Below are positions 1 through 5,390 of a stretch of DNA of 10,708 nucleotides, piece after piece. How positions within the stretch are numbered: the stretch's first letter is position 1; the number at the start of each line of letters is the position of its first letter. This stretch comes from an uncultured Eubacteriales bacterium (GTDB taxonomy: Bacteria > Bacillota > Clostridia > Christensenellales > UBA1242). The notes under the pieces are model-generated. The model saw only the letters and a list, made by a program, of their open reading frames with translations. It did no database searches and was not told the origin of the DNA. The stretch covers positions 1 to 10,708 of the forward strand of contig CADBOH010000068.1 of the NCBI GenBank assembly GCA_902796285.1, in the 5' to 3' direction. The position numbers and the translations under genes were made by a program.

Positions 1-212
1 CAACTGCCTCTTTAAAAAATAAAAACAAATATACAAGATGTGCTAATACAAGAAAATTGAACTATCCAAGAAGAAAAACAAGACTTCGCATGTTAAACAA
101 CAATAGTAAGCCAGAAGAAGTTGAAAATAAAACTGAAACGGAAGAAAGACCAGAAAAATCAATAGATGAAACAAAAGAAAAAACAAAAAGAAAAACAGAA
201 GAAAAAACATAA
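1..212 (+). CDS. 3' end of an unrecognised gene with a charged Lys/Glu/Thr-rich tail
   Basis: An open frame (codons starting at positions 3, 6, 9...) runs from the left edge to a TAA at 210-212, giving about 69 visible codons with no stop. The visible part begins with a basic stretch (NYPRRKTRLRML near the middle) and ends in a low-complexity tail rich in K, E and T, finishing KRKTEEKT. I see no membrane segment or recognisable domain. It is the only plus-strand gene and converges on the minus-strand genes. A stem-loop with T-runs on both sides starts 36 bases after the stop and could end its transcript. The gene's start and main body are outside the window, so no function can be given. AT-rich DNA can hold spurious open frames of this size; the terminator placement is the main support that it is real. 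Confidence 0.5.
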   Translation, partial: TASLKNKNKYTRCANTRKLNYPRRKTRLRMLNNNSKPEEVENKTETEERPEKSIDETKEKTKRKTEEKT

Positions 213-248
213 ATAAAAGAGGATTAATCCTTGCTTAAAAATCCACAA

Positions 249-276
249 AAAAAGCAGCGCTTAAATGCTGCTTTTT
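249..276. terminator. Bidirectional intrinsic terminator between convergent genes
   Basis: A perfect 10-bp inverted repeat, AAAAAGCAGC at 249-258 and GCTGCTTTTT at 267-276, encloses an 8-base loop. The G/C-rich core (GCAGC/GCTGC) is flanked by an A-run on the left and a T-run on the right, so either strand's transcript has a hairpin followed by U's. It sits between the plus-strand gene ending at 212 and the minus-strand gene ending at 280, as expected for a shared terminator. Confidence 0.85.
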
Positions 277-279
277 AAT

Positions 280-624
280 TTAAAACTGAACTGTAAGATT
301 GCCAGATGCAAATCCGTAAGCAATTAAAAATATTACAAATAGGTAGAAGAAAAGTGCACAAATTGTGTTTATTCTTTGCCATGGGTTGCCAACCTTAATC
401 CCCTGCAATCCGCTGTTTGAAGTAAATGCAACTGCCATTGAGTAAGTCAGCAAAATCAAAAGTAACCAATCGGTCATGATATGCCCAACAACATTTGCCT
501 TTTGAAGTGCATAAAGTATTAAGCTGACGAGCCCCACCACACAACCGAGTATGCCAATTGCTCTTGAAATCATCAACTTTCTTCTTAAATATTTACCAAA
601 TCCCTCTACGCTATATGGTTCCAT
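280..624 (-). CDS. Small three-TM membrane protein, unknown function
   Basis: A 114-residue protein that I do not recognise. It has three hydrophobic segments, roughly residues 22-40 (starting IGILGCVVGL), 50-67 (DWLLLILLTY) and 85-105 (CALFFYLFVI). The N-terminal stretch before TM1 is basic (KYLRRK), which favours a cytoplasmic N-terminus by the positive-inside rule. There is no signal-peptidase site, no cysteine motif and no obvious catalytic residue. The ATG at 624 is well supported: AAGAGGA (630-636) lies 5 bases upstream. The gene has a near-consensus promoter 20-50 bases upstream, and its stop lies just beyond the bidirectional terminator, so it can be transcribed alone. It is also 52 bases downstream of the radical SAM gene in the same direction, so read-through as the last gene of a spo0A-smr-radical SAM run is possible. 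Confidence 0.75.
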   Translation of the reverse strand: MEPYSVEGFGKYLRRKLMISRAIGILGCVVGLVSLILYALQKANVVGHIMTDWLLLILLTYSMAVAFTSNSGLQGIKVGNPWQRINTICALFFYLFVIFLIAYGFASGNLTVQF

Positions 625-642
625 TTCATTCCTCTTAAATAC

Positions 643-671
643 ATTTTAAATAAAAGGGCAAGCAAAGTCAA
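643..671 (-). promoter_or_regulatory. Sigma-A-type promoter for the three-TM protein gene
   Basis: On the minus strand, a -35 TTGACT (666-671) is followed after exactly 17 bases by a -10 TAAAAT (643-648). Each is one base from consensus. The predicted start site near 636 leaves a leader of about 12 bases that just contains the AAGAGGA ribosome binding site at 630-636. The promoter lies in the short gap after the radical SAM gene. Confidence 0.65.
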
Positions 672-676
672 ACAAA

Positions 677-1516
677 TTAAAAGTCTGGAATAAAATTTTT
701 GTTTGCACTTTCATAATCTTGAAAATATCCATCATTGAGCCCTATTTTTTCAGCATAATCTAAAACGATCTTATATTCGAGCGGATAAATTTTTCTCGAA
801 AAAGTTTTGCCAACAGGGGTAAACTGACTCATGATGCTGCATAATGGCTCTTTTATTTGCTGCTTAATAGTTTGCAGGATTTTCATACTATCTTTTGCTT
901 GTCCAGGCAAAACTAAGTGTCTTATAAGCAGCCCGCTTGTCAATATGTCATCATTAAAAACATTGTTTGGCTTTTTTTCTCTCATTTTTTTTATCGCTTT
1001 AAGGGCAACTTCATAATAATCCTCAGCAAGCGAGAGTTTTGCTGATAATTCACTTGAAAAGTATTTAAAGTCAGGCAAGAAAACATCTACAAACTCACTC
1101 ACCTTTTCAATCATCTGCTCACTCTCATAGCCGCTGCTATTCCACACGATTGGCACTGGGCTTTTAAAGTCGCAAAGCGCTTCATATAAAAGCGATGAGA
1201 AGTGGGTTGGAGTTATTAAATCTATTGAAGAATACTTTGTTAAATCATATTTTTTAAGTAATTCTCTAAATTGCTCGGGCGAATAACAGTCTCCTTTCCC
1301 TTTATGAGAAATCTCAATATTTTGACAAAACTCACATCTCAAATTGCAGCCAGAAAAAAATATGGCAAGCGCTCCCTTAGTACCACTTATACATGGCTCT
1401 TCCCACATAAAATTTTCAATAATCTTTGACACGCGGATTTTGTTTCCCTCTCGGCAGAAGCCTTTGCTCTTTTCTCTATCCACTCCGCACATCCTAGGAC
1501 AATCATAACAAATCAT
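677..1516 (-). CDS. PflX-type radical SAM protein (COG1313-like)
   Basis: A radical SAM iron-sulfur protein of the PflX family, related to pyruvate formate-lyase activating enzymes; the family's true substrate is not established. Numbered from the upstream TTG at 1531, it has an N-terminal cysteine cluster C8, C11, C15, C26 (CYDCPRMCGVDR, then GFC). The [4Fe-4S]/SAM motif CNLRCEFC is at 62-69, preceded by the family signature FFSGC. Further family blocks are the LPDFKYFSSE stretch and the RHLVLPG and MSQFTPVGK segments near the C-terminus. Length (279-284 residues) is normal. I prefer the ATG at 1516 over the TTG at 1531. Neither has a Shine-Dalgarno site, but a sigma-A-type promoter places +1 at about 1516, and the shorter protein still has the whole N-terminal cluster. 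The stop of the Smr gene lies 34-49 bases upstream. No pyruvate formate-lyase-like partner is in the window. Confidence 0.85.
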   Translation of the reverse strand: MICYDCPRMCGVDREKSKGFCREGNKIRVSKIIENFMWEEPCISGTKGALAIFFSGCNLRCEFCQNIEISHKGKGDCYSPEQFRELLKKYDLTKYSSIDLITPTHFSSLLYEALCDFKSPVPIVWNSSGYESEQMIEKVSEFVDVFLPDFKYFSSELSAKLSLAEDYYEVALKAIKKMREKKPNNVFNDDILTSGLLIRHLVLPGQAKDSMKILQTIKQQIKEPLCSIMSQFTPVGKTFSRKIYPLEYKIVLDYAEKIGLNDGYFQDYESANKNFIPDF

Positions 1517-1522
1517 GTTTAC

Positions 1523-1551
1523 ATTATACAAAGTTTATTAAAAAAAATCAA
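1523..1551 (-). promoter_or_regulatory. Sigma-A-type promoter overlapping the radical SAM gene start
   Basis: On the minus strand, TTGATT (1546-1551) and a perfect TATAAT (1523-1528) are separated by 17 bases. Counting seven bases past the -10 gives a start site at about 1516, which is the A of the ATG chosen for the radical SAM gene. If used, it would make a leaderless mRNA or one with almost no leader. Promoter-like matches arise by chance in AT-rich DNA, but the spacing and the perfect -10 are better than usual. Confidence 0.5.
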
Positions 1552-1565
1552 TTCTTGCGAACTGA

Positions 1566-1904
1566 TTAATTTATTTGAATTATTGTTATGCCTGGATTTG
1601 CCTTGTTTAAATCTTCATCGTTATATATTGACTTATCACTCTGTAAAATATTTAATGTTTTTTTGTTGAAAATATCCCACTCATCTCCGCCAAAAAAGTC
1701 TTTAATAAATCCAGATTTCTTCCAAATGCGAAGTTGTCTTCTAACGGCAATCAATATCGCGCCACCCCTGCCGTGTGAACCGTAACCATGTAAAACTTTT
1801 ATAGCAACATCGCCCGATTTTTTTGCACCTTCCACTTCTATTTCTAAAACCGCAAGGGCATATTCAACACTCGCACCATTTTCCTTTAAATTTAAACATT
1901 TCAT
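1566..1904 (-). CDS. Small stand-alone Smr-domain protein
   Basis: A 112-residue protein that is essentially one Smr domain, the small domain also found at the C-terminus of MutS2. Smr domains bind nucleic acids, and some nick or cleave DNA or RNA. Visible family features are the central LHGYGSHGRGG (38-48), followed by the helix AVRRQLR, and the closing strand NPGITIIQIN (103-112). The N-terminal position where many Smr proteins have LDLHG reads LNLKENG (4-10), so that motif is degenerate. An extra stretch of about 30 residues (72-101, rich in D, N and K) separates the helix from the last strand. The ATG at 1904 lacks a clear Shine-Dalgarno site and sits directly beside an inverted repeat. 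It lies 52 bases after the spo0A-like gene with no terminator between them, so co-transcription is likely. Target and activity cannot be read from the sequence. Confidence 0.7.
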   Translation of the reverse strand: MKCLNLKENGASVEYALAVLEIEVEGAKKSGDVAIKVLHGYGSHGRGGAILIAVRRQLRIWKKSGFIKDFFGGDEWDIFNKKTLNILQSDKSIYNDEDLNKANPGITIIQIN

Positions 1905-1905
1905 A

Positions 1906-1930
1906 GATATCTATCCCATAAATAGATATC
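1906..1930 (-). repeat. Inverted repeat over the ribosome-binding region of the Smr gene
   Basis: GATATCTAT (1906-1914) and ATAGATATC (1922-1930) form a perfect 9-bp stem with a 7-base loop. On the transcript the order is stem, loop (containing GGG), stem, one base, then the ATG at 1904. The stem overlaps the usual ribosome footprint and the only G-rich stretch lies in the loop. The sequence at 1903-1914 is also a 12-bp palindrome by itself. No U-run follows, so it is not a typical terminator for the gene before it. Confidence 0.5.
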
Positions 1931-1956
1931 ACATTTTGGCCGATTTGTAAAGTCTT

Positions 1957-2706
1957 TTAGCCTTCCATTATCATTTTGTCGGCAATCAAGGCTATAAGCT
2001 CACCATTTGTAGGTTTTTCATTGCTTGAATAAATTTTTAAACCAAAAAGCGAATTGATGTTTTCAATCTTGCCCCTATTCCAAGCAACCTCAATAGCATG
2101 TCTCATGCCTCTTTCAACCTTTGACGAACTTGTTTCAAACTTTTCAGCAATAGTTGGATACAATCTTTTTGTTATGCTGCCAATAATCTCTGGTTCTTCA
2201 ACAGCAAGTTTGACAGCCTCTCTTAAAAATTGATATCCTTTGATATGAGCAGGTATGCCGATGCTTATAAATATATTTGAAATTTTTTCGTCTAACTGTT
2301 TGTCAATTCTGTTATCCTCGTCATCAGTTTTTTCTTTTAAAACATCATGTATGCGCTCTTGCAAGTTTTGAGGCATAACAGGCTTTACCATAAAGTAACT
2401 TGCACCCTCTTTCATGGCTTTTGAAATAAATCCACTATGTGAAAGATGAGAAACAAAAATCACTTTTGGCAATTTCTCACCCATATCGCCTTTTAAGTTT
2501 TCAAGCACCTTAAATCCATCCATGCCAGATAACATAACTTCCATCACAAGAAGATCGGGATTTAGCGCTTCAACTTGCTTAACCACCTCTTCTCCTTGAG
2601 AACTTTTCCCAACAAGGTCAAACTCTTCGCTGCTACTAAAGTAGCTGGCTATTTCTTCTTCTGTGTCTGCTATGTAAAGCCTTATTTTTTCTTTTTTGCC
2701 GTCCAT
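1957..2706 (-). CDS. spo0A: Spo0A-family response regulator with an atypical receiver
   Basis: This 249-residue protein has the two-domain layout of Spo0A, the master regulator of sporulation entry. The receiver is about residues 7-120. The Spo0A C-terminal DNA-binding domain is about 140-225 and strongly conserved, with GIPAHIKGYQFLREA (150-164), GSITKRLYP (176-184) and recognition-helix segment SKVERGMRHAIEVAW (195-209). The tail KPTNGELIALIADK also matches the family. The receiver is unusual: the phosphoacceptor position is Glu (E56 in LLVMEVML) and the acidic pocket reads IADTE instead of IADDN. The Thr/Ser switch (S86) and Lys-Pro (K108-P109) are retained. The ATG at 2706 follows AGGAG (2716-2720) with a 9-base gap. 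The gene upstream is the AT-hook membrane protein, ended by a terminator, not spoIVB, the usual neighbour in Bacillus and Clostridium. Smr and radical SAM genes follow closely. Family assignment is secure; phosphorylation-dependence is doubtful. Confidence 0.93.
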   Translation of the reverse strand: MDGKKEKIRLYIADTEEEIASYFSSSEEFDLVGKSSQGEEVVKQVEALNPDLLVMEVMLSGMDGFKVLENLKGDMGEKLPKVIFVSHLSHSGFISKAMKEGASYFMVKPVMPQNLQERIHDVLKEKTDDEDNRIDKQLDEKISNIFISIGIPAHIKGYQFLREAVKLAVEEPEIIGSITKRLYPTIAEKFETSSSKVERGMRHAIEVAWNRGKIENINSLFGLKIYSSNEKPTNGELIALIADKMIMEG

Positions 2707-2808
2707 AATTATACACTCCTTTTGTTTTTATTTTTCGATCTTGTTTCGCTAAGACATATTAAAGATAGCACATTTAAGACAAGATGTGATATAAATTGAA
2801 CTGCGAAT

Positions 2809-2863
2809 TTTGTCTAAAAAAGTCTAAAATTATAGATTTGTGTCATATCGGTTTTTGTCGCAT
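2809..2863 (-). promoter_or_regulatory. Candidate spo0A promoter region with two near-consensus 0A boxes
   Basis: The 215-base gap upstream of spo0A holds two sequences one base from the 0A-box consensus TTTGTCRAAW, both reading on the plus strand: TTTGTCTAAA at 2809-2818 and TTTGTCGCAT at 2854-2863. A perfect -10 hexamer TATAAT lies on the minus strand at 2829-2834 without a convincing -35. The second box overlaps where that -35 would be, as at some Spo0A-activated promoters. The implied start near 2822 would give a leader of about 115 bases. A weaker alternative is TTGTCT followed 15 bases later by TAATAT, closer to the gene. Both boxes are imperfect in their core half, so this is suggestive only. 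Confidence 0.35.
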
Positions 2864-2880
2864 CTTGACAGAGGCCTTTT

Positions 2881-2916
2881 TTATAAAAAAGATGAAAGAA
2901 AATTTTCTTTCATCTT
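2881..2916 (-). terminator. Intrinsic terminator of the AT-hook membrane protein gene
   Basis: A perfect 28-base inverted repeat at 2889-2916 (AAGATGAAAGAAAA on one arm, TTTTCTTTCATCTT on the other) begins 5 bases after the stop codon. On the minus strand it ends in a run of six T's and then ATAA. Its tail overlaps a 16-base palindrome, CTTTTTTATAAAAAAG, at 2876-2891. It should insulate spo0A from the upstream gene. The plus-strand side also has a T-run but no gene there needs it. Confidence 0.8.
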
Positions 2917-2921
2917 CTTTT

Positions 2922-5327
2922 TTAGTCATCTATTGCAGATATCTTTTTGATAAGATCTTCAAGCTCTTTGTTGATTGCTGACATCTCGGCTTGGCTTAGC
3001 CCTTTCTTTTTGCCATCTTCAACTTGTTTTTTAAGCTCTTCATATCTTTTTAAAAGCTTTTCTTTTTGATTTGCTTTATCATCACTATATGATGCATTTA
3101 AGGCTTCATCAATTTTTTTGTTGGCATCAATTTGAGAATCTTTCATCTGCTGATTGATTTGGTTGATTGCATTGTTGTATTCTTCAACTCCAACCTCTTG
3201 TTTTTTTTCGTCCTTTCTAGGTCTACCAGGTTTTCTTTTTGGGGCTTCTTCTTTAACCTCTCTTGTTTTATCAACAATTTTTCTTGGACGACCACGCTTT
3301 TTTCTTGCCTTAGGCTCTCCTTTTTCTTCCTCGGTTTTTCTTGGTCTACCAGGTTTTTTTGCGGGAGCCTTTGGTGCTTCTTCTGCGGCAGGTTCTTTTC
3401 TTGGACGACCACGCTTGCCTGGCTCTTTTTTAACAGGCTCTTCGCTCACTTCTTTTCTAGGTCTTCCTCTGCCACGTTTTACTTCCTGAGGTTCTTCCAC
3501 TGTTGGTTCTTCTTGAATTTCCTCTGTTTGTTGTTGCGTGTCCTCTTCATCTGGAATATATGGCTCTACCACAGGTCCAACGGGTTCTTCTCCCTCTTCG
3601 TCTGGGTTGTATGGTTCTACAATTGGTCCAGAGGCAACTTTGTTTTCAAATACCGCCTCTTTGTCATCTGAAACATATGCACCAAATTGATTGATTTGTT
3701 CTTGTTTTATTTGTTCTTGCTCTTTTAGGGCAATTTCCTCAGGAGTTTCATCTTGAGCAACGAGTTCACCGTTCATATTGTAAACTTTGCCATCAACATC
3801 ATGGAACAATCCTTCTGCATCATGGTATGAGCCATCAGCATAAATGTAATTGCCTTTTTCATCGTAATGCCCATCAACATCTTCTTGAGGCACTTCTCCG
3901 TTTTCGGCAAGAAGCGCTCTTAAAGTCTCTTTTTGACTTTCGAGCATCGCTCTAAGATTATCATTTTCATCTTTTAATCTTTTGTTTTGTGTTTGAATAT
4001 TGATAAGTTCTTCTTCGGTTTTATCTGCTTCATTCTTTAAAGCATCTTTTTCACTTTTAATTTGCTTTTCCGCAATATTATATGCGCTTTTCATAACCTT
4101 GGCAAAGAAAGATTGATACTCACTCTTCATGCCCTTGATTGCTTCATCTTGCCCATCATTAATAAGAGCGCTGAGCCTTTCAATTTCCTCTTCAAGTTCT
4201 TGCTTTGCTGTGTTGTATCTTGCTTCCTCTTTGTCATAGTCTTTTTGAAGACTTGCTTGTTTTGCAACTTCCTTCTCTTGTTGTGTTCTCAAAAGTCCAA
4301 CTTCAACTCTACTTGAAGTAGCGGCTTGTTGCTCAATAAGTTTTGCAATATTTTCCTTTGTTGCTTGGATTTTTCTTTGAAGATCCATTTGAACTGTTTC
4401 ATAGTTTCTTCTAAGAGCATCTTTTTGAGAGTCAATTCTTGCAATCTTATCAACTGTTTCTCTTTTCTTGTTTAAGAATTTTTCACTCTCAGTCATGGCT
4501 CTGTTGAGAAGTAATGATCCATCAACCCCAACCTCTTCAAAATTGTATTTTGTTGCTTGGTCATCTGTCTTAGCGGCTCTTTCAAATTCTTCCTTTGCTT
4601 TTCTTGCTCTAGCCTCGTAGTATTCACGAAGGTGAACGTTCCCTTTTTCAATCTCTTTTGGAGTAAAGAGTAAATCAAAGTCAATAAATGGAGTAAGCTC
4701 CGCACAAGCATTGTCAGTAAATCTTGCAAAATAATGATACAAATGATAGATATCATCAAGATTGACAACTCTGCGTGCTCTTAAAATTATAATTGCTATC
4801 GCTCCAACAACTGCAACAAGTGCTGAGAATATCAAACCAACAGCAACATTTTGAAGTGACAATGTGAGGTTTGTTTGTGAGGCAAGCCCAAATATTGCCG
4901 CAATCACGCCCCAAACCACAGTAAGAACAGTCAAGTTTTTAATATTGCTTGCATAACTTGAAGTTTTAAGTGGTTTTTCAATAAGGTTTTCCTCTGTCAA
5001 ATATTTTGAAGGCGCACCCTCTCTATATAAAATGTATTGTTGCCAATAATAAACAAGTCTCTTAGGTCCTTTTTTAATTAACCTATTAAACTCCGTTATA
5101 TTATTATCATTAATTTGTTTATTTTCAAAAAGCCAATTGTTTAAATTTTTAAAACTCTTTTTTAATCTCTTTTCATATGAGAATACGCTTTTTAAAACAA
5201 ACAATAAAACGAACAAAACTTCAACACCAACAAAAAGTGCCAAATACCCTGCAAAACCAAGAGTCTCAGTAAGCTGGCTAAAGAATGTTCTTATTGCGCT
5301 ATCTGCACTGTTTAGTAAAGAAAACAT
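2922..5327 (-). CDS. Membrane-anchored coiled-coil protein with five AT-hooks
   Basis: An unrecognised 801-residue protein. Order: TM1 (about 24-45), a basic loop of about 85 residues, TM2 (132-149) and TM3 (158-182), then a charged coiled-coil region (about 225-475). After this come DG-rich short repeats (485-524), two copies of GP[IV]VEPY[NI]PDEE (567-578, 584-595), and five AT-hooks with core GRPRK (619-625, 638-644, 658-664, 677-683, 699-705). A last charged helical segment runs from about 712 to 798. AT-hooks bind the minor groove of AT-rich DNA, so this tail is predicted to be cytoplasmic. TM spacing resembles MotA/TolQ/ExbB channel proteins, but I see no decisive channel motif. The ATG at 5327 is chosen because AAGGAGGA (5331-5338) precedes it and the promoter start lies near 5346; the in-frame TTG at 5348 would precede that start. 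With its own promoter and terminator it appears monocistronic. Function unknown; a membrane-nucleoid tether is inferred. Confidence 0.9.
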   Translation of the reverse strand: MFSLLNSADSAIRTFFSQLTETLGFAGYLALFVGVEVLFVLLFVLKSVFSYEKRLKKSFKNLNNWLFENKQINDNNITEFNRLIKKGPKRLVYYWQQYILYREGAPSKYLTEENLIEKPLKTSSYASNIKNLTVLTVVWGVIAAIFGLASQTNLTLSLQNVAVGLIFSALVAVVGAIAIIILRARRVVNLDDIYHLYHYFARFTDNACAELTPFIDFDLLFTPKEIEKGNVHLREYYEARARKAKEEFERAAKTDDQATKYNFEEVGVDGSLLLNRAMTESEKFLNKKRETVDKIARIDSQKDALRRNYETVQMDLQRKIQATKENIAKLIEQQAATSSRVEVGLLRTQQEKEVAKQASLQKDYDKEEARYNTAKQELEEEIERLSALINDGQDEAIKGMKSEYQSFFAKVMKSAYNIAEKQIKSEKDALKNEADKTEEELINIQTQNKRLKDENDNLRAMLESQKETLRALLAENGEVPQEDVDGHYDEKGNYIYADGSYHDAEGLFHDVDGKVYNMNGELVAQDETPEEIALKEQEQIKQEQINQFGAYVSDDKEAVFENKVASGPIVEPYNPDEEGEEPVGPVVEPYIPDEEDTQQQTEEIQEEPTVEEPQEVKRGRGRPRKEVSEEPVKKEPGKRGRPRKEPAAEEAPKAPAKKPGRPRKTEEEKGEPKARKKRGRPRKIVDKTREVKEEAPKRKPGRPRKDEKKQEVGVEEYNNAINQINQQMKDSQIDANKKIDEALNASYSDDKANQKEKLLKRYEELKKQVEDGKKKGLSQAEMSAINKELEDLIKKISAIDD
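3213..3473 (-). repeat. Five-copy AT-hook-encoding repeat
   Basis: Five GRPRK-core units are spaced 19, 20, 19 and 22 residues apart inside the coiled-coil protein gene. They alternate between a KRGRPRK-type and a KPGRPRK-type form. The DNA copies are also similar: the plus-strand block CTTGGACGACCACGCTT occurs twice, near 3285 and 3402. A second variant built on GGTCTACCAGGTTTT occurs twice, near 3221 and 3343. The spacers are acidic or alanine/proline-rich. This looks like internal duplication of a roughly 60-base unit and could vary in copy number between strains. Confidence 0.85.
3543..3629 (-). repeat. Two copies of a GP-V-EPY-PDEE coding repeat
   Basis: Residues 567-578 and 584-595 of the coiled-coil protein read GPIVEPYNPDEE and GPVVEPYIPDEE, 17 residues apart and separated by a short acidic spacer. 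This is an internal duplication in the acidic linker just before the AT-hooks. Confidence 0.7.
3756..3875 (-). repeat. Tandem seven-residue D-G repeat in the coiled-coil protein
   Basis: Residues 485-524 contain successive units of the kind YADGSYH, DAEGLFH, DVDGKVY and NMNGELV. Each has Gly at the fourth position and an aromatic or aliphatic residue two later. An earlier, looser unit (DEKGNYI) precedes them. The pattern suggests a short repetitive beta-rich segment between the coiled coil and the acidic linker. I do not recognise a named repeat family. Confidence 0.5.
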
Positions 5328-5352
5328 AATTCCTCCTTGTATTTTCAAAGTT

Positions 5353-5382
5353 AGTATAACACATTAAATAATTTTTTAGCAA
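5353..5382 (-). promoter_or_regulatory. Extended -10 promoter of the AT-hook protein gene
   Basis: On the minus strand TGTTATACT gives an extended -10 (TGn followed by TATACT at 5353-5358). A -35 TTGCTA (5377-5382) lies 18 bases upstream. The predicted start near 5346 leaves a leader of about 18 bases containing AAGGAGGA (5331-5338) before the ATG at 5327. Very AT-rich DNA directly upstream of the -35 could act as an UP element. Confidence 0.6.
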
Positions 5383-5390
5383 ATAAAAAT

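Noticed and set aside
220..231. Perfect palindrome AGGATTAATCCT after the left-edge gene
   Set aside because: It is short, has no T-run, and is isolated. I see nothing tying it to a function beyond the nearby real terminator.
3213..3473. Regularly spaced repeats considered as a CRISPR array
   Set aside because: The repeats are in frame within a long coding region, encode AT-hooks, and differ between copies; the spacers are coding too.
3132..3671. Plus-strand open frame of 179 codons rich in Phe, Leu and Trp
   Set aside because: It is antisense to the AT-hook region. The apparent repeats are reflections of the GRPRK-encoding DNA.
5325..5348. TTG start seven codons upstream of the AT-hook protein ATG
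   Set aside because: The codons between TTG and ATG contain the AAGGAGGA ribosome binding site itself, and the predicted transcription start lies downstream of the TTG.
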